Shown here piece after piece: positions 8,150 to 20,280 of a stretch of 64,000 bases of DNA. How positions within the stretch are numbered: position 1 is the stretch's first letter; each line of letters starts with the position of its first letter. The notes under the pieces are model-generated. The model had not been told where the DNA came from, did no database searches, and saw nothing but the letters and a program-made list of their open reading frames with translations. This DNA comes from Salminus brasiliensis (Eukaryota; Chordata; Actinopteri; Characiformes; Bryconidae), in contig NC_132881.1 of the NCBI RefSeq assembly GCF_030463535.1, positions 9,842,526-9,906,525 of the forward strand. Reading direction: 5' to 3'. The translations under genes were made by a program, and so were the position numbers.

Positions 8150-10600
8150 ACAAAGTTACAGCAGCTTCAAGAAAAATGACATTCACTGGCCTGATGGTGG
8201 CGTTACAACAAAGCATTAAGCGTTTTCATTCAATAGCATCTGGTCTGTAGCATCTGTGTCCTACACACAAAATTCTTTTTTTTTTTTTTTTTTTGGGGGG
8301 GGGGGGGTAATTTCTTGATCCTTTCTACTTCAAGAATTTTTTTGCCAATCCTCACACATCTGTTAGCAAAATACCTGCAATATTTATAATTAATAATAAT
8401 TATAAGGAATAACTTGTACCTTTTGAACACTTTGACTTTGAACAAGCCCATTTTAACAAAATCTGTTCAGCACATTATTTTGAGGGGGTATGTCAAGTTT
8501 GGTGGACATTTGTCACAAGAAAGCGAGGCCAATAGTACATAACTCTTAGAAACCATTCATCCAGTCAACCTACAATTTTACATGCTGCATCTTTAGCCTG
8601 TTCTATAATAGTCTGACCAGAGGACTTGATATGTCAATTATTGTGGTTGGTATTAGCCAATCACATTCAAGCATACATTTGACATGCTAAACATTCACCA
8701 ATCAGGGTGCAACTTAAGGGGATTTATCAGTGTAGGCATATTCTATTAACCAGTGAAGTTGCCAGAAATGCCTTACAATAATGCTGTCATATGCTGTTTC
8801 CTATATGTTACAATTACAGATACACCATACATAATCGATACCAATACATAAACTTATTGATCGATACACAGTACTGATCTGATACCATTGTTAAATAAAT
8901 CAACTGTATACCTCACCATGTGGGAGAGATTTAAAGCATCAGGATTGATGTAAACATTATCTCACTAACTTTGTAAAATAGTTGTATTAAATTGCTATTT
9001 ATTTGTCACTAAAATAAGAAACAATTGTGCAGGACCTTGGCACAGCATTCACCTTACAATGTGTTCATTTATTTATAAGTATTTATAGGACACAGTCACA
9101 CATGCCAGATTTAGTTCTTTTCAAAGGATACAAAAGTCTTCATATGAGATATGACTATTAACAGAATGTTTTTTTTAGTTGAAAATGCAATAATTTTGAT
9201 GATTGGTTATGTGTATTGATTTGTAATTATCATTATCATTGGGCCTGTTGTGCTGGTTCTTTAGGTCTCATTGGGCCTGTTGTGGTTGGATCTTTAAACC
9301 ACTTGCCTATTGTCTATTTTCTATATTGGCATAAAAAAAATCCTAAAACTTAGGCCTACTTGAAGCCATAGCTGACACTCGTTTGACTCCAGTGTTGTGA
9401 CCTTTTTTAATGGTAATTCCTACTCCATCCACTATGTGGCAGTATATTGGAAGTAGGCCAGGTTACAAGCCAAAAGGGAGGGAACTATGAAGCAGCAAGG
9501 TGGTTTAGATGTGGCTTCAGGAGGTTTTGTGCTGTTTTGCTTTTGCAGAAAGCTTCACTTTTGTCTTGTTTTCTGTTTGTTTGTTTCTCTATTTGCAGTC
9601 CTTACAACTAACTTGCTCTTCTAATGGACATTGGGATAAACTTTACACACAGAAGACAAATGTATCACTCCTGAATTGACTCTCAGCAACTCAAACCAGG
9701 GATTTCCATGGTTCAGACTTTCCTTTCACAAGGAAACACCCAGGATTATAAACTGTTATCAGAAAGAAAGATGTCTGAAATACAAACCACTTTGTGAGAG
9801 CTTTCCAACTCCTATGTTTTGGGTTGGTTCTATGGACTTCAAGTAAGTACCGTTAATAAGAGGGTGAGTACAGACAAAATTTTACCCACCTTCAAGCACT
9901 AGTGAGCAGTCCACAAGAAATCTGCAGGCTCTCTTAAGTACTTGTTTTGTATATTGTGATCTGGCTATTCTAAGGGTAGTAGTATATTTCAGATGTCTCT
10001 CTACACTACAGCTGATTTTGGATTTATATGCTTTATGGATGTTTAACTGGAACAATATTACATTAAAATGGTTAAAATAGGCATATTGTACGATAGTGTC
10101 ACAGTAGTGATTTATTCATTATGAAAATGCACTACATGCATGTTTAGAACCTCTAAAGTGCTAAAAGTGCACATTTTGTTTTTGTCTTTTACCATCAACA
10201 GCACCTGTTGCAGGAATTCTGGCTATTCTGATTAAATATCCTTGTCCAAATGGAAAGACTGGAAATGTTGAGGAAATATAATGAGTGTAGTTTCTCTGTT
10301 CTCCATCGTTTTTTTTAAAGTCATGTTTGAGATTTTAGGACATTGTTTGTGAGTGAGAGGAGGGGCAAAGTGAATATCTAATGATCCAATATCAAACTAA
10401 GTTGGCTGAGCTTTCCAAACTCAAGGTTCTCAAACTCAAATGTGCTTGGATTTTAAGTGACTGTGTTTTTTAGCTCATTAGTAAGACAGCCCGATTAATT
10501 TCTGTGAAGTTTCATTTACTAGTGTTTGCAAATGAAGCTTCTCTTAGTCTGAGAAATATGTGGAAATAGTACCACCAGTTAAAGTGATGAAATTGGGTAT
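8150..10600. other. no recognisable gene; low-complexity run and short duplication
   Basis: I see no coding gene. There is a T19-G13 run at 8276-8307, the kind of junction where an assembly may be unreliable. A 16 bp word (CATTGGGCCTGTTGTG) is repeated at 9238 and 9269. Otherwise the sequence is AT-rich with scattered stops in all frames. Confidence 0.6.
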
Positions 10601-10744
10601 GACGTCCGGTCCTCTATCACAGAGAAAGGCTTCACCTCTGCTGCCTGGAATCTGTTGTGCTCTCCGAAAACATCGAGAAGGTGCTACACCAAGACCTTAC
10701 CCAGTCACGCCAGTCAGGTAAGTGATGATTTACTTTATTCAAAT
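10601..10744 (+). other. block ending in a strong splice-donor-like site
   Basis: The plus strand ends GCCAGTCAG and continues GTAAGTGATGATTTACTTT from 10718, a consensus 5' splice donor. A near copy of the donor and its downstream bases occurs at 14710. The upstream ~110 bp are GC-richer than the surroundings but I do not recognise a product. It could be an exon, or part of a dispersed repeat. Confidence 0.3.
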
Positions 10745-12720
10745 CTTTTTTCAGTCAAATGATTTTTAGTTGCTGGACCAGGAGTAGTAGTTTATTTCTA
10801 GTGTGTTTTGGACCTAAAAGGAGAACTTCTGTTTTGTTACTGTTAAGAAGAAAGAAGTTATGTGACATCCAGAGTTTTATATCCTTTACACAGTCCTCCA
10901 TTTTCTTTAATCTGAATTTATCAACATGTTGGGCTGATATATACAGCTGTGTGTCATCTGCAATGGCAATGGAAATTATAACTGCCCAGTGGTATACATG
11001 GTACATGTATAATGTAAATAATAGCAGTCCTAAAATAGAGTATTGTGGAACTCCATATCTTACTTGTGTAATTTGATGATAAATCTTTTATCTTTATAAA
11101 CTGATAGTGTTCCCTTAAATATGATTTGAACCACGGTAGGGCTGTTCCTGTGATTCCAACCATTTTTTCTAATCTTTCTAGTAGAATAGTGTGAACTATT
11201 GTATCAAAGGCTGCACTGCGGTCTAGTAGGGCTAATAAAGATACGTAGCCTTGATCAAAGGCAAGAAAGATCTTTGTAATCTTCACTAGGGCTGTCTCTG
11301 CGCTACGATGGGGTCTGAATCCAGATATGAATTTCTTATTCATGAATGGACTAGGAGATTTGGTTTCTTAATTAAAGGTTTCATGACTGCTAATTTAAGG
11401 GTTTTGGGTACATGCCCTAAGCTAAGGGATGAATTTACTATTGTTAAAAGAGGTCTGATTATAATTGGGAGTATTTCTTATAGTATTTTAGAGGGAATTG
11501 GGTCAAGTGTACAGGTTGTGCAATTTGCTGAGGAAATCTTTTTCTAGTTCTGGCTGTGGAAGTGGGTAGAAGGCTTCCAGCCTTTATTCTACAACCAAGT
11601 TATGTTCTAAAGCAGCTATACCAGGCAATTTTGATTTAAGGTCAAATGTTTGATTTAATAAGGAGTGTTGGAGTTGTTGTTTAATGCTTTCTATTTTATT
11701 ATTAAAATAAAAACATTACTGATTAAAGAAGCTGGAATCTGGGGTTGAGTATCTTCCTGGCTTTTAGTAAGTTTAGAGATCTCACTAAAAATACTCTGGG
11801 ATTGTTTTTGTAATTATCGATCAGTGAGGCCAAATACGCTGAGAGAGATTTAATGAGTCCCTTTCTATATTGACTAAGGCTGTCCTTCCAGGCAGAGTGG
11901 AACACTCTAGTTGGGTTGTCCACCATTTTCACTCTAGTTTCTGCGCTGTTTGTTTTAAGGTACGAGTTTGATCATTGTACCACTGTGCGAGCGGAGCCAC
12001 TTTGTCTACGGTTAATTGAAGGGTATTTTAAAGACCGTTTGTTAATCTATCTAGCTATGTTTAATCTGACGGAGTGTAAGCTAAGGTCGGTAGGTCTGGG
12101 AGGTTTTTAGTAAACTGTACAGTGGCCATTGGGTTATTGCATGCTTTAGAAAGTGGCAAGGGGCCAAATTAACATTTTGCCTAAGATGTAGCTCATAGGA
12201 GATTAGATAATGGTCTGATGTTACTAAGCTTGAGGTAGAATATTTAGATTATCAATGCTAACACCCAGGGTCAGGACTAAATCTAGGGTATGATTACAGT
12301 AATGTGTGGGTCCAGTTACAGTTATCTAAGATCGATGCAAGGGCCTTTGTTAATGGATCGTCTGCTTTTTCAAAATGAATATTAAAGTCTCCTACTATTA
12401 TAACTTGTTGCACACTGCCAGCAAAACCACTCAATTCTTTTAAAAATTCAGAGTGTGATGCTGGAGGCCTACAAATAATAGTGTGAATGTATTTTTATTT
12501 GTGGCTGGATTTGATATATTAATGTAGAGAATCTCAAACAAAGTGAATTTTATAGTGTTTTTGAATATCAAGCGTTTTCTGGTAGATTATGCATACTCCA
12601 CCTCCTCTGCCTGATAATCTAGGGCTATGTACATATTTATAACCTGCGGGGGTGGCTTCATTTAGTGCTGAATATTGATCAGGTCTAATACAGGTTTTCA
12701 GACATATGTAGTATAGATGT
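10745..12720 (-). mobile_element. L2-like non-LTR retrotransposon relic (endonuclease to RT)
   Basis: Read on the minus strand from 12720 down, pieces of one LINE ORF appear in order but in shifting frames. They are LNEATPAGY and SGRGGGVCIIYQ of an APE endonuclease (~12575-12680); VGDFNIHFEK (~12360-12400), the endonuclease catalytic block; AWKDSLSQYRKGL and NNPRVF (11723-11932), the linker before RT; SGFRPHRSAETAL and SAAFDT (10954-11343); then ADDTQLYIS (10755-11006), the RT active site. The YADDT and SAAFDT signatures fit the L2/CR1 group. Multiple frameshifts and stops make it inactive. The 3' end of the element is missing at ~10745. Confidence 0.85.
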
Positions 12721-12774
12721 GTTCATTCTCCATCTACCTCTTCTAAGCCTGTCTGAATGTATATTCACACAAAG

Positions 12775-13400
12775 CTAAACAGGTGCATGGTCCGACAGGG
12801 AAATAGCAGTGATAGTGCTATCAATGATATTATTGGTTAGACTCTGGGAGATCAAAATCAAGGTCAAGTCTTGGGTAGGAATTATGGCAGTGGTAGTAAA
12901 ATGTGCATTCCTGGTTTCTAGGATTGAATCAGGTCATTGTCCATCATCAGCATGTGAATGGCAGCTCTATCCTTCAGCGTTGAGGTACCTGATTATTTAC
13001 TTTTATCTAATATCCCATTTAAGACCTAATTGAAGTCCTGCCAAAAGCATTTGTCCTTGGGCATTTCCCAATTTATTAACTCCATGAAAGAAAGATGGAT
13101 CCTCCATGTTAGGAGCATAGATATTACACAGTGTTATTCCCCCCCCCCCCCCCCCCCCCATTTATATTGGCTTCTATATAAATAACTCTACCATTACTAT
13201 CCTTATACTCTCTCAGCAAAGTTCAAACTCCTATGGACCAAAATAAGATCTGACCTTCCTAATTTCAAAATATATACTGCTTTTGTACCAGTGAACATTA
13301 TTAGGATACCTGTAATTCTAAATAGAACCAACATAGCCAACACAGGCCAACAAAAATCTTTTCTCCACAGCAGAGGAGAGAACATGAACAGAAAAATGTC
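12775..13400 (-). mobile_element. Tx1/L1-like LINE endonuclease relic
   Basis: On the minus strand, out-of-frame pieces read in order: YKDSNGRVIYIEANI (~13163-13200), GITLCNIYAPN (~13105-13140), LKDRAAIHML and NDLIQS (~12920-12980), and SDHAPV (~12785-12810). These match the order of an APE endonuclease of the L1/Tx1 group (strand VYAPN, NLID helix, terminal SDHAPV). A C21 run at 13139-13159 interrupts it. It lies directly upstream of the L2-like relic in the same orientation but belongs to a different LINE type. Confidence 0.7.
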
Positions 13401-14954
13401 TCCAGTAGCCAGCTGAGGATTCTCTTCTTGTTAAATTCATGTCCACAAAACTAACAACAAAGAGAAAAAAGGAAGAAAAAAAAGAAGAGAACTTAACTTG
13501 GGTCAGTGGAATGTCTGAGACGTCTACTAGGTTATAGCCTAAACAGCTACACAAAGCTATCCAGACCAATCATAACTCTCGGTCTCCTTGTGCTAGTGGA
13601 TGTTTTATAGTTTATTCTCCATCAGTAACTTGCTTCTTGATGAACTTGACAGCTTCTGTTGTGACGTCAAACTTTGTTTCTCCTCTTCCACGCAAACTGG
13701 AGCGCTGCAGGAAACCTCACTTTCTTGTCACGCAGCAGCTGTTTCGCCAATCAGAACGTTTTCCTCCTCTCAACCAGCTTCTTCGACATGTATGGAAACA
13801 AGGAAATGTTGCTTCCACTCCACACTACACCTCCTTTCTCCCTCACAGCTTTTAAGACATTATCTCACTAACTAACTTCTGTGTTTACTTTCGAGGATGG
13901 TGGCCATGGAGAGGCACTGGGAGCATCAGCGTGACCAGGGCCAGCCCAAGACTTTATGGGGCCCTAAGCAGATTGTCATTTGGGGCCCCCATACCACTAC
14001 CTTAGCACCAGATGCTTCATCATTCCGTATGCTGCACTGTGTGTATTGTACCCATTAGCATTTTTTGTAATTAGCTTACATCGTACACAAAAATGTTCTA
14101 ATTAATTTTCACTTTTAAATACAGAGTGATGTATACATGTTCAGTATCATAAACAGACAAGACACTGCATTTACAGTAGTTAATGAGTTAATTTTCTTAA
14201 TTTTTTCTTCAACAGATGTAGAAAAGTGTGAGAAAGGCACCTATTATTGACAGGTCCCCTAACTCTGACCACCTCTTCATATTGCGCAATTTCCTTTTTC
14301 TCCCTGGGCCAGAAAAAAGAAAAACAAAAAAAAGTGGAAGGCCTAAGGTGGGCTGATGTATATTTATTTTTTTCTTTGAGCGATTTGCTGAGAGAGATAT
14401 TGTTCAACGCTGAAGCAACTGGGTCTCTATCAACTTTGTCTATGGCTCTGCATGCTCCAGCAGAGAGGGCAACTACTCCAGACAGTGTTCTCATTGTTGG
14501 AGATTTTATTGTAAGACCCTATTAAATATCGGGGCCCAAAGAGTAATGCTGCGGTACCTGTGGCCTGGAAGACCTCTAGTACACTAAATTCCAGACACCG
14601 TTTGGAAGAAAACAGACGCCAGGATCGAGGAAGCAAGCCATTCAGCTGACTCTTCACGCTCCACTGCTGACTGCAGGTTTGACATTCTGTACTCTGTCCA
14701 TTCTGTCAGGTAAGTGATGATTTACTATATTCAAACCATTTGTTCTTCACTTTCTCTGCTTGTATTAAAAACGTAATATTAGTATCACTTGCTCACATTT
14801 AAACAAACCCTGCAGTATCGAGCATATATTGAGAACAGAAAATTGGTTTTAACAATCTTAGGGGGGAAAAAAAGGAAACCTACGTATCAATTCTTACCAG
14901 TACCACTAACTTCCACAAATAAATTTAAATTTAGACTGTTAAATATACAACGTA
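13401..14954. other. mostly unassigned; weak hAT-like relic and donor-like site
   Basis: I recognise no intact gene. The stretch 13600-13875 is open in all three plus frames, which is a compositional effect rather than a gene. On the minus strand 14370-14494 reads LSGVVALSAGACRAIDKVD, which resembles the C-terminal dimerisation segment of hAT-like transposases; this is a weak call. A donor-like CAG/GTAAGTGATGATTTAC sits at 14707-14725, copying the one at 10718. Confidence 0.35.
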
Positions 14955-15958
14955 AGTCAGGTATGCCAGGCAGATTCTCAACCCCAGATCCCTACTACCT
15001 TAACCAGTAATATTTTTATAATAAAATTTTAATAATAATATAGAAAACATTTGACAGCCATGTTTGCTATTAAGGAGTGTTGGATTTGTTGTCACCTGGT
15101 GTAGCTGATTTAGAACATGAGTTAAAATGTTAGTTGCAGAACAAAGGCTGGAAGTCTTCTACTCACTTCCACAGCCAGAACTAACAAAAAACTATTTCCT
15201 CAGTAAATTTTACAACCTGTACACTCGACCCGATTCCCTTTAAAATACTGACCAAATTACTCCCAATTATAATCAGACCTCTTTTAACAATAGTAAATTC
15301 ATAGCCTTTGACACTATAGATAACACTCTTTGAAAGATTAGAGAACATGGTTGAAATCACAGAAACAGCCCTATTGTGGTTCAAATCATATCTAAACGAA
15401 CCCTATCAGTCCGTATTTCTAAATTACACAGATGTCCGATATGGAGTTCCACAATGCTCTATTTAAGGGCATCTATTATTTACATTATAGATGTTACCAC
15501 AGGGCAGTTATAAGCAGACAGGATGTTAACTTACAGATGCAGAGGACACTGCTCTATATATCAGCCAAACCTGATAGTCCTCAATTTTCTTTAATCTAGA
15601 GTTACTGTGTAAAGGATGTACTCTGGATGCCACATGACTTCGTTCTCCTTAACAGTAACAAAACATAGGTTCTCTTTTTAGGTCTGAAAAACACTAGAAG
15701 AAAACTCTAAATGTTAGACTTGGCTGTTTTTTTGCATTATTCTGGGTCCAGCAGCTACAAATCTTGGTGTCTTATTTGTTTAGGATCTATCATTTCAGCA
15801 ACATATAGCTAGATAACTAGGACAGCCTACATTGCCAAACTAAGAAATTCCTTTTCTACAGGATGCAGAAAAGCTAGTACACACTTAACCTCACGGTTAG
15901 ATTATTGCAACACACTTTTGTCAGGCTGTTCCAGCAGGTACCTCAATAAACTTTGTCG
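14955..15958 (+). mobile_element. L2-like non-LTR retrotransposon relic, inverted copy
   Basis: Plus-strand sequence from ~14960 matches the reverse complement of 10745-11760. Shared landmarks are the CTCAACCCCAGAT block (14978 here, ~11735 there), the CTTCCACAGCCAGAACT block (15166 here, ~11545 there) and the RT active-site region (GCTCTATATATCAGCC near 15551). It goes on past the 3' limit of the other copy to a TTCCAGCAGGTACCTCAATAAA block at ~15930-15955. No long open frame remains. Confidence 0.8.
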
Positions 15959-16373
15959 TGGTTCTTCTACTTCTTCTTCGGAGGACTTCTTTTGAAAGGA
16001 GACTCGTGACCACCGTCTTTCAGTTGTAACAATGAAACATTTTATTCCAATCAAAAGTACAATGTGGAGGGAGTCTGCCAATTCTGGGTGCCCCTCTTCT
16101 CTCTCTCCCAGACAAAGGAATACCTTATGTTTTATACCCTACTATACGTCATATGTTGTTAGACTTTTCTCATATGCAGGATGTCTGCAGCACGTAGACC
16201 ATGTAAGTAATGGTGGGGGCTAATGATGATTCCTTATGGATGAAATGCAGACACAGCTGGACCCCTTAACATCTCTTTACGTTATGTTTGTTCAGTTCAT
16301 GTACAGTTTCTCACATTAGGTCTGGGAACGAATCCCACTCTCCTTTCCAAGACTACCCCATGGGCCTCACTAT
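15959..16373. other. left flank of the big tandem array, no gene seen
   Basis: About 415 bp with no recognisable coding or RNA gene. It joins the tandem array at about 16374, where the conserved intron-like box begins part-way (ATTCAGTTTCTATACATG). Confidence 0.5.
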
Positions 16374-16990
16374 ATTCAGTTTCTATACATGTATTGACTT
16401 TCTTTTTTGTGTTACAGGTTCTCAGGAACCCCATCAACCCAACAAATGTATTTTCATCGGCAACTGTGTGGCTCACTATCTGAACTGTGTGTTCTGCAAC
16501 TCTGTAACATATAAGTGATCATTCATTTCCATACATGTATTGACTTTCTTTATGGTCTTACAGGCTTTTTGGACCCCATGACCCCACCCCCCTCCTCCAT
16601 CCTAATGGTGGATCCAGCTGAGAAGGGTCTGTGCATCTGCAACGGTGTATGGTTCGCTGTCCATCATTCTGCAACTCTGTAACAGGGAAGTGATCGTTCA
16701 GTTTCTATACATGTTTTGCCTTTTTTTTTGTCTTACACGCTTTCTGGACCAATGGCTCCCCCCTTCCTGATAGTTGCAATGGACAGACTATTGTTGGCTG
16801 TATACACCGTGTGTGGCTCAGGTAAGTGTGGTAACAGGTAAGGTAAGTGTGTAAAAGGTAAGGGATCATTCAGTTTCTATACATGTATTTTTTGTTGTCT
16901 TACAGGTTTTTCGGACTGCATGTACCAAGGGTCTTTCCATTGCCACTGTGTGTGTGGCTCGCTATCAATCTGTCTGCAAGTGTGTAACAG
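16374..16990 (+). repeat. diverged left-edge monomers of the array
   Basis: The first units are recognisable but irregular. A block starting at 16418 (GTTCTCAGGAACCCC) is ~93 bp and ends in a mutated donor (ATAAGTGATC at 16511). The next block contains an insertion rich in C (ACCCCACCCCCCTCCTCC). Another carries a repeated GGTAAG run near 16820-16865. Edge divergence of this kind is usual in satellites homogenised by unequal exchange, and it may preserve the older sequence. Confidence 0.85.
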
Positions 16991-19900
16991 GTAGGTGATC
17001 ATTCAGTTTATATACATGTATTGACTTTCTTTTTTGTCTCAAAGGTCTTTCGGACCACATGAACCAAGGGTCTGTGCATCTGCAACTGTGTGACTCGCTA
17101 TCTATCTGTCTGCAAGTGTGTAACGGTAAGTGATCATTCAGTTTCTATACATGTATTGACTTTCTTTTTTTGTCTTACAGGTTTTTCGGACCACATGAAA
17201 CAAGGGTCTGTGCATCTGCAACTTTGTCTGACTCGCTACTATCTGTCTGCAAGTGTATAACTGGTAGGTGATCATTCCGTTTCTATACATGTATTGACTT
17301 TCTTTTTTTGTCTTACAAGTTTTTCGGACCGCATGAACCAAGGGTCTGTGCATCTGCAACTGTGTGTGACTCACTATCTTTCTGCAAGTGTGTAACAGGT
17401 AAGTGATCATTCAGTTTCTATACATGTAATGACTTTCTTTTTTTTGTCTTAAAGGTTTTTCAGACCGCATGAACCAAGGGTCTGAGCATCTCCAACTGTG
17501 TGTGACTCGCTATCTGTCTGCAAGTGTGTAACAGGTAGGTGATCATTCAGTTTCTATACATGTATTGACTTTCTTTTTTTGTCTTACATGTTTTTCGGAC
17601 CACATTAACCAAGGGTCTGTGCATCTGCAACTGTGTGTGACTCGCTACTCTCTGTCTGCAAGTGTGTAACAGGTAGGTGATCATTCAGTTTCTATACATG
17701 TATTGACTTTCTTTTTTTTGTCTTACAGGTTTTTCAGAACGCATGAACCAAGGGTCTGTGCATCTACAACTGTGTGTGATTCGCTACGATCTGTCTGCAA
17801 GTGTTTAACAGGTAAGTGATCATTCAGTTTCTATACATGTAATGACTTTCTTTTTTTGTCTTACAAGTTTTTCGGACCGCATGAACCAAGGGTCAGTGCA
17901 TCTGCAACTGTGTGTGACTCGCTATCTGTCTGCAGATCTGTAACAGGTAGGCGATCATTCAGTTTCTATACATGTATTGACTTTCTTTTTTGTCTTACAT
18001 GTTTTTTGGACCACATTAACCAAGGGTCTGTGCATCTGCAACTGTGTGTGACTCGCTACTCTCTGTCTGCAAGTGTGTAACAGGTAAGTGATCATTCAGT
18101 TTCTATACATGTATTGACCTAATTTTTTTTGTCTTACACGTTTTTCGGACCTCATGAACCAAGGGTCTGTGCATCTGCAACTCGCTGCTATCTGTCTGCA
18201 AGTGTGTAACAGGTAAGTGATCATTCAGTTTCTATACATGTATTGACCTAATTTTTTTTGTCTTACAGGTTTTTTGGACCGCATGAACCAAGGTTCTTTC
18301 CATTGCCACTGTGTGTGTGACTCCCTACTATCTGTCTGCAAGTGTGTAACAGGAAGGTGATCATTCAGTTTCTATACATGTATTGACTTTCTTTTTTTGT
18401 CTTACAGGTTTTTCGGTACGCATGAAGCAAGGGTCTGTGCATCTGCAACTGTGTGTGACTCGCTACTATCTGTCTGCAAGTGTGTAACAGGTAAGTGATC
18501 ATTCAGTTTCTATACATGTATTGACTTTCTTTTTTTGTCTTAAAGGTCTTTTGGACCCCATGAACCAAGGGTCTGTGAATCTGCAACTGTGTGTGACTCG
18601 CTACTATCTGTCTGCAAGTGTGTAACAGGTAGGTGATCATTCAGTTTCTATACATGTATTGATTTTCTTTTTTTGTCTTACAGGTTTTTCGGAATGCATG
18701 AACCAAGGGTCTATGCATCTGCAACTGTGTGTGATTCGCTCCTATCTTTCTGCAAGTGTGTAACAGGTAGGTGATAATTCAGTTTCTATACATGTATTGA
18801 CTTTCTTTTTTTTGTCTAACAGGTTTTTCAGACCGCATGAACCAAGGGTCAGTGCATCTGTAACTGTGCGTGACTCGCTATCTGTCTGCAGATGTGTAAC
18901 AGGTTGGCGATCATTCAGTTTCTATACATGTATTGACTTTCTTTTTTTGTCTTACATGTTTTTCGGACCACATTAACCAAGGGTCTGTGCATCTGCAACT
19001 GTGTGTGACTCGCTACTCTCTATCTGCAAGTGTGTAACAGGTAGGTGATCATTCAGTTTCTATACATGTATTGACTTTCTTTTTTTTGTCTTACAGGTTT
19101 TTCAGAACGCATGAACCAAGGGTCTGTGCATCTACAACTGTGTGTGATTCGCTACGATCTATCTGCAAGTGTTTAACAGGTAAGTGATCATTCAGTTTCT
19201 ATACATGTTTTGACTTTCTTTTTTTGTCTTACAGGTTTTTCAGACCGCATAAACCAATGGTCTTTCCATTGCCACTGTGTGTGTGGCTCGCTATCAATCT
19301 GTCTGCAAGTGTGTAACAGGTAGGTGATCATTCAGTTTCTATACATGTATTGACTTTCTTTTTTTGTCTTACAAGTTTTTCGGACCGCATGAACCAAGGG
19401 TCAGTGCATCTGCAACTGTGTGTGACTCGCTATCTGTCTGCAGATCTGTAACAGGTAGGCGATCATTCAGTTTCTATACATGTATTGACTTTCTTTTTTG
19501 TCTTACATGTTTTTTGGACTACATTAACCAAGGGTCTGTGCATCTGCAACTGTGTGTGACTCGCTACTCTCTGTCTGCAAGTGTGTAACAGGTAAGTGAT
19601 CATTCAGTTTCTATACATGTATTGACCTAATTTTTTTTGTCTTACACGTTTTTCGGACCTCATGAACCAAGGGTCTGTGCATCTGCAACTCGCTGCTATC
19701 TGTCTGCAAGTGTGTAACAGGTAAGTGATCATTCAGTTTCTATACATGTTTTGACTTTCTTTTTTTGTCTTACAGGTTTTTCGGTACGCATGAAGCAAGG
19801 GTCTGTGCATCTGCAACTGTGTGTGACTCGCTACTATCTGTCTGCAAGTGTGTAACAGGTAAGTGATCATTCAGTTTCTATACATGTATTGACTTTCTTT

Positions 19901-20280
19901 TTTTGTCTTAAAGGTCTTTTGGACCCCATGAACCAAGGGTCTGTGAATCTGCAACTGTGTGTGACTCGCTACTATCTGTCTGCAAGTGTGTAACAGGTAG
20001 GTGATCATTCAGTTTCTATACATGTATTGACTTTCTTTTTTTGTCTCACAGGTTTTTGAGACCGCATAAACCATGGTTCTTTCCATTGCCACTGTGTGTG
20101 TGACTCCCTACTATCTGTCTGCAAGTGTGTAACAGGAAGGTGATCATTCAGTTTCTATACATGTATTGACTTTCTTTTTTTGTCTTACAGGTTTTTCGGT
20201 ACGCATGAACCAAGGGTCTGTGCATCTGCAACTGTGTGTGACTCGCTACTATCTGTCTGCAAGTGTGTAATAGGTAGGTG

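Noticed and set aside
13600..13875. Three overlapping plus-strand open frames as a possible gene
   Set aside because: All three frames being open at once reflects base composition; no family motif or splice context supports one of them.
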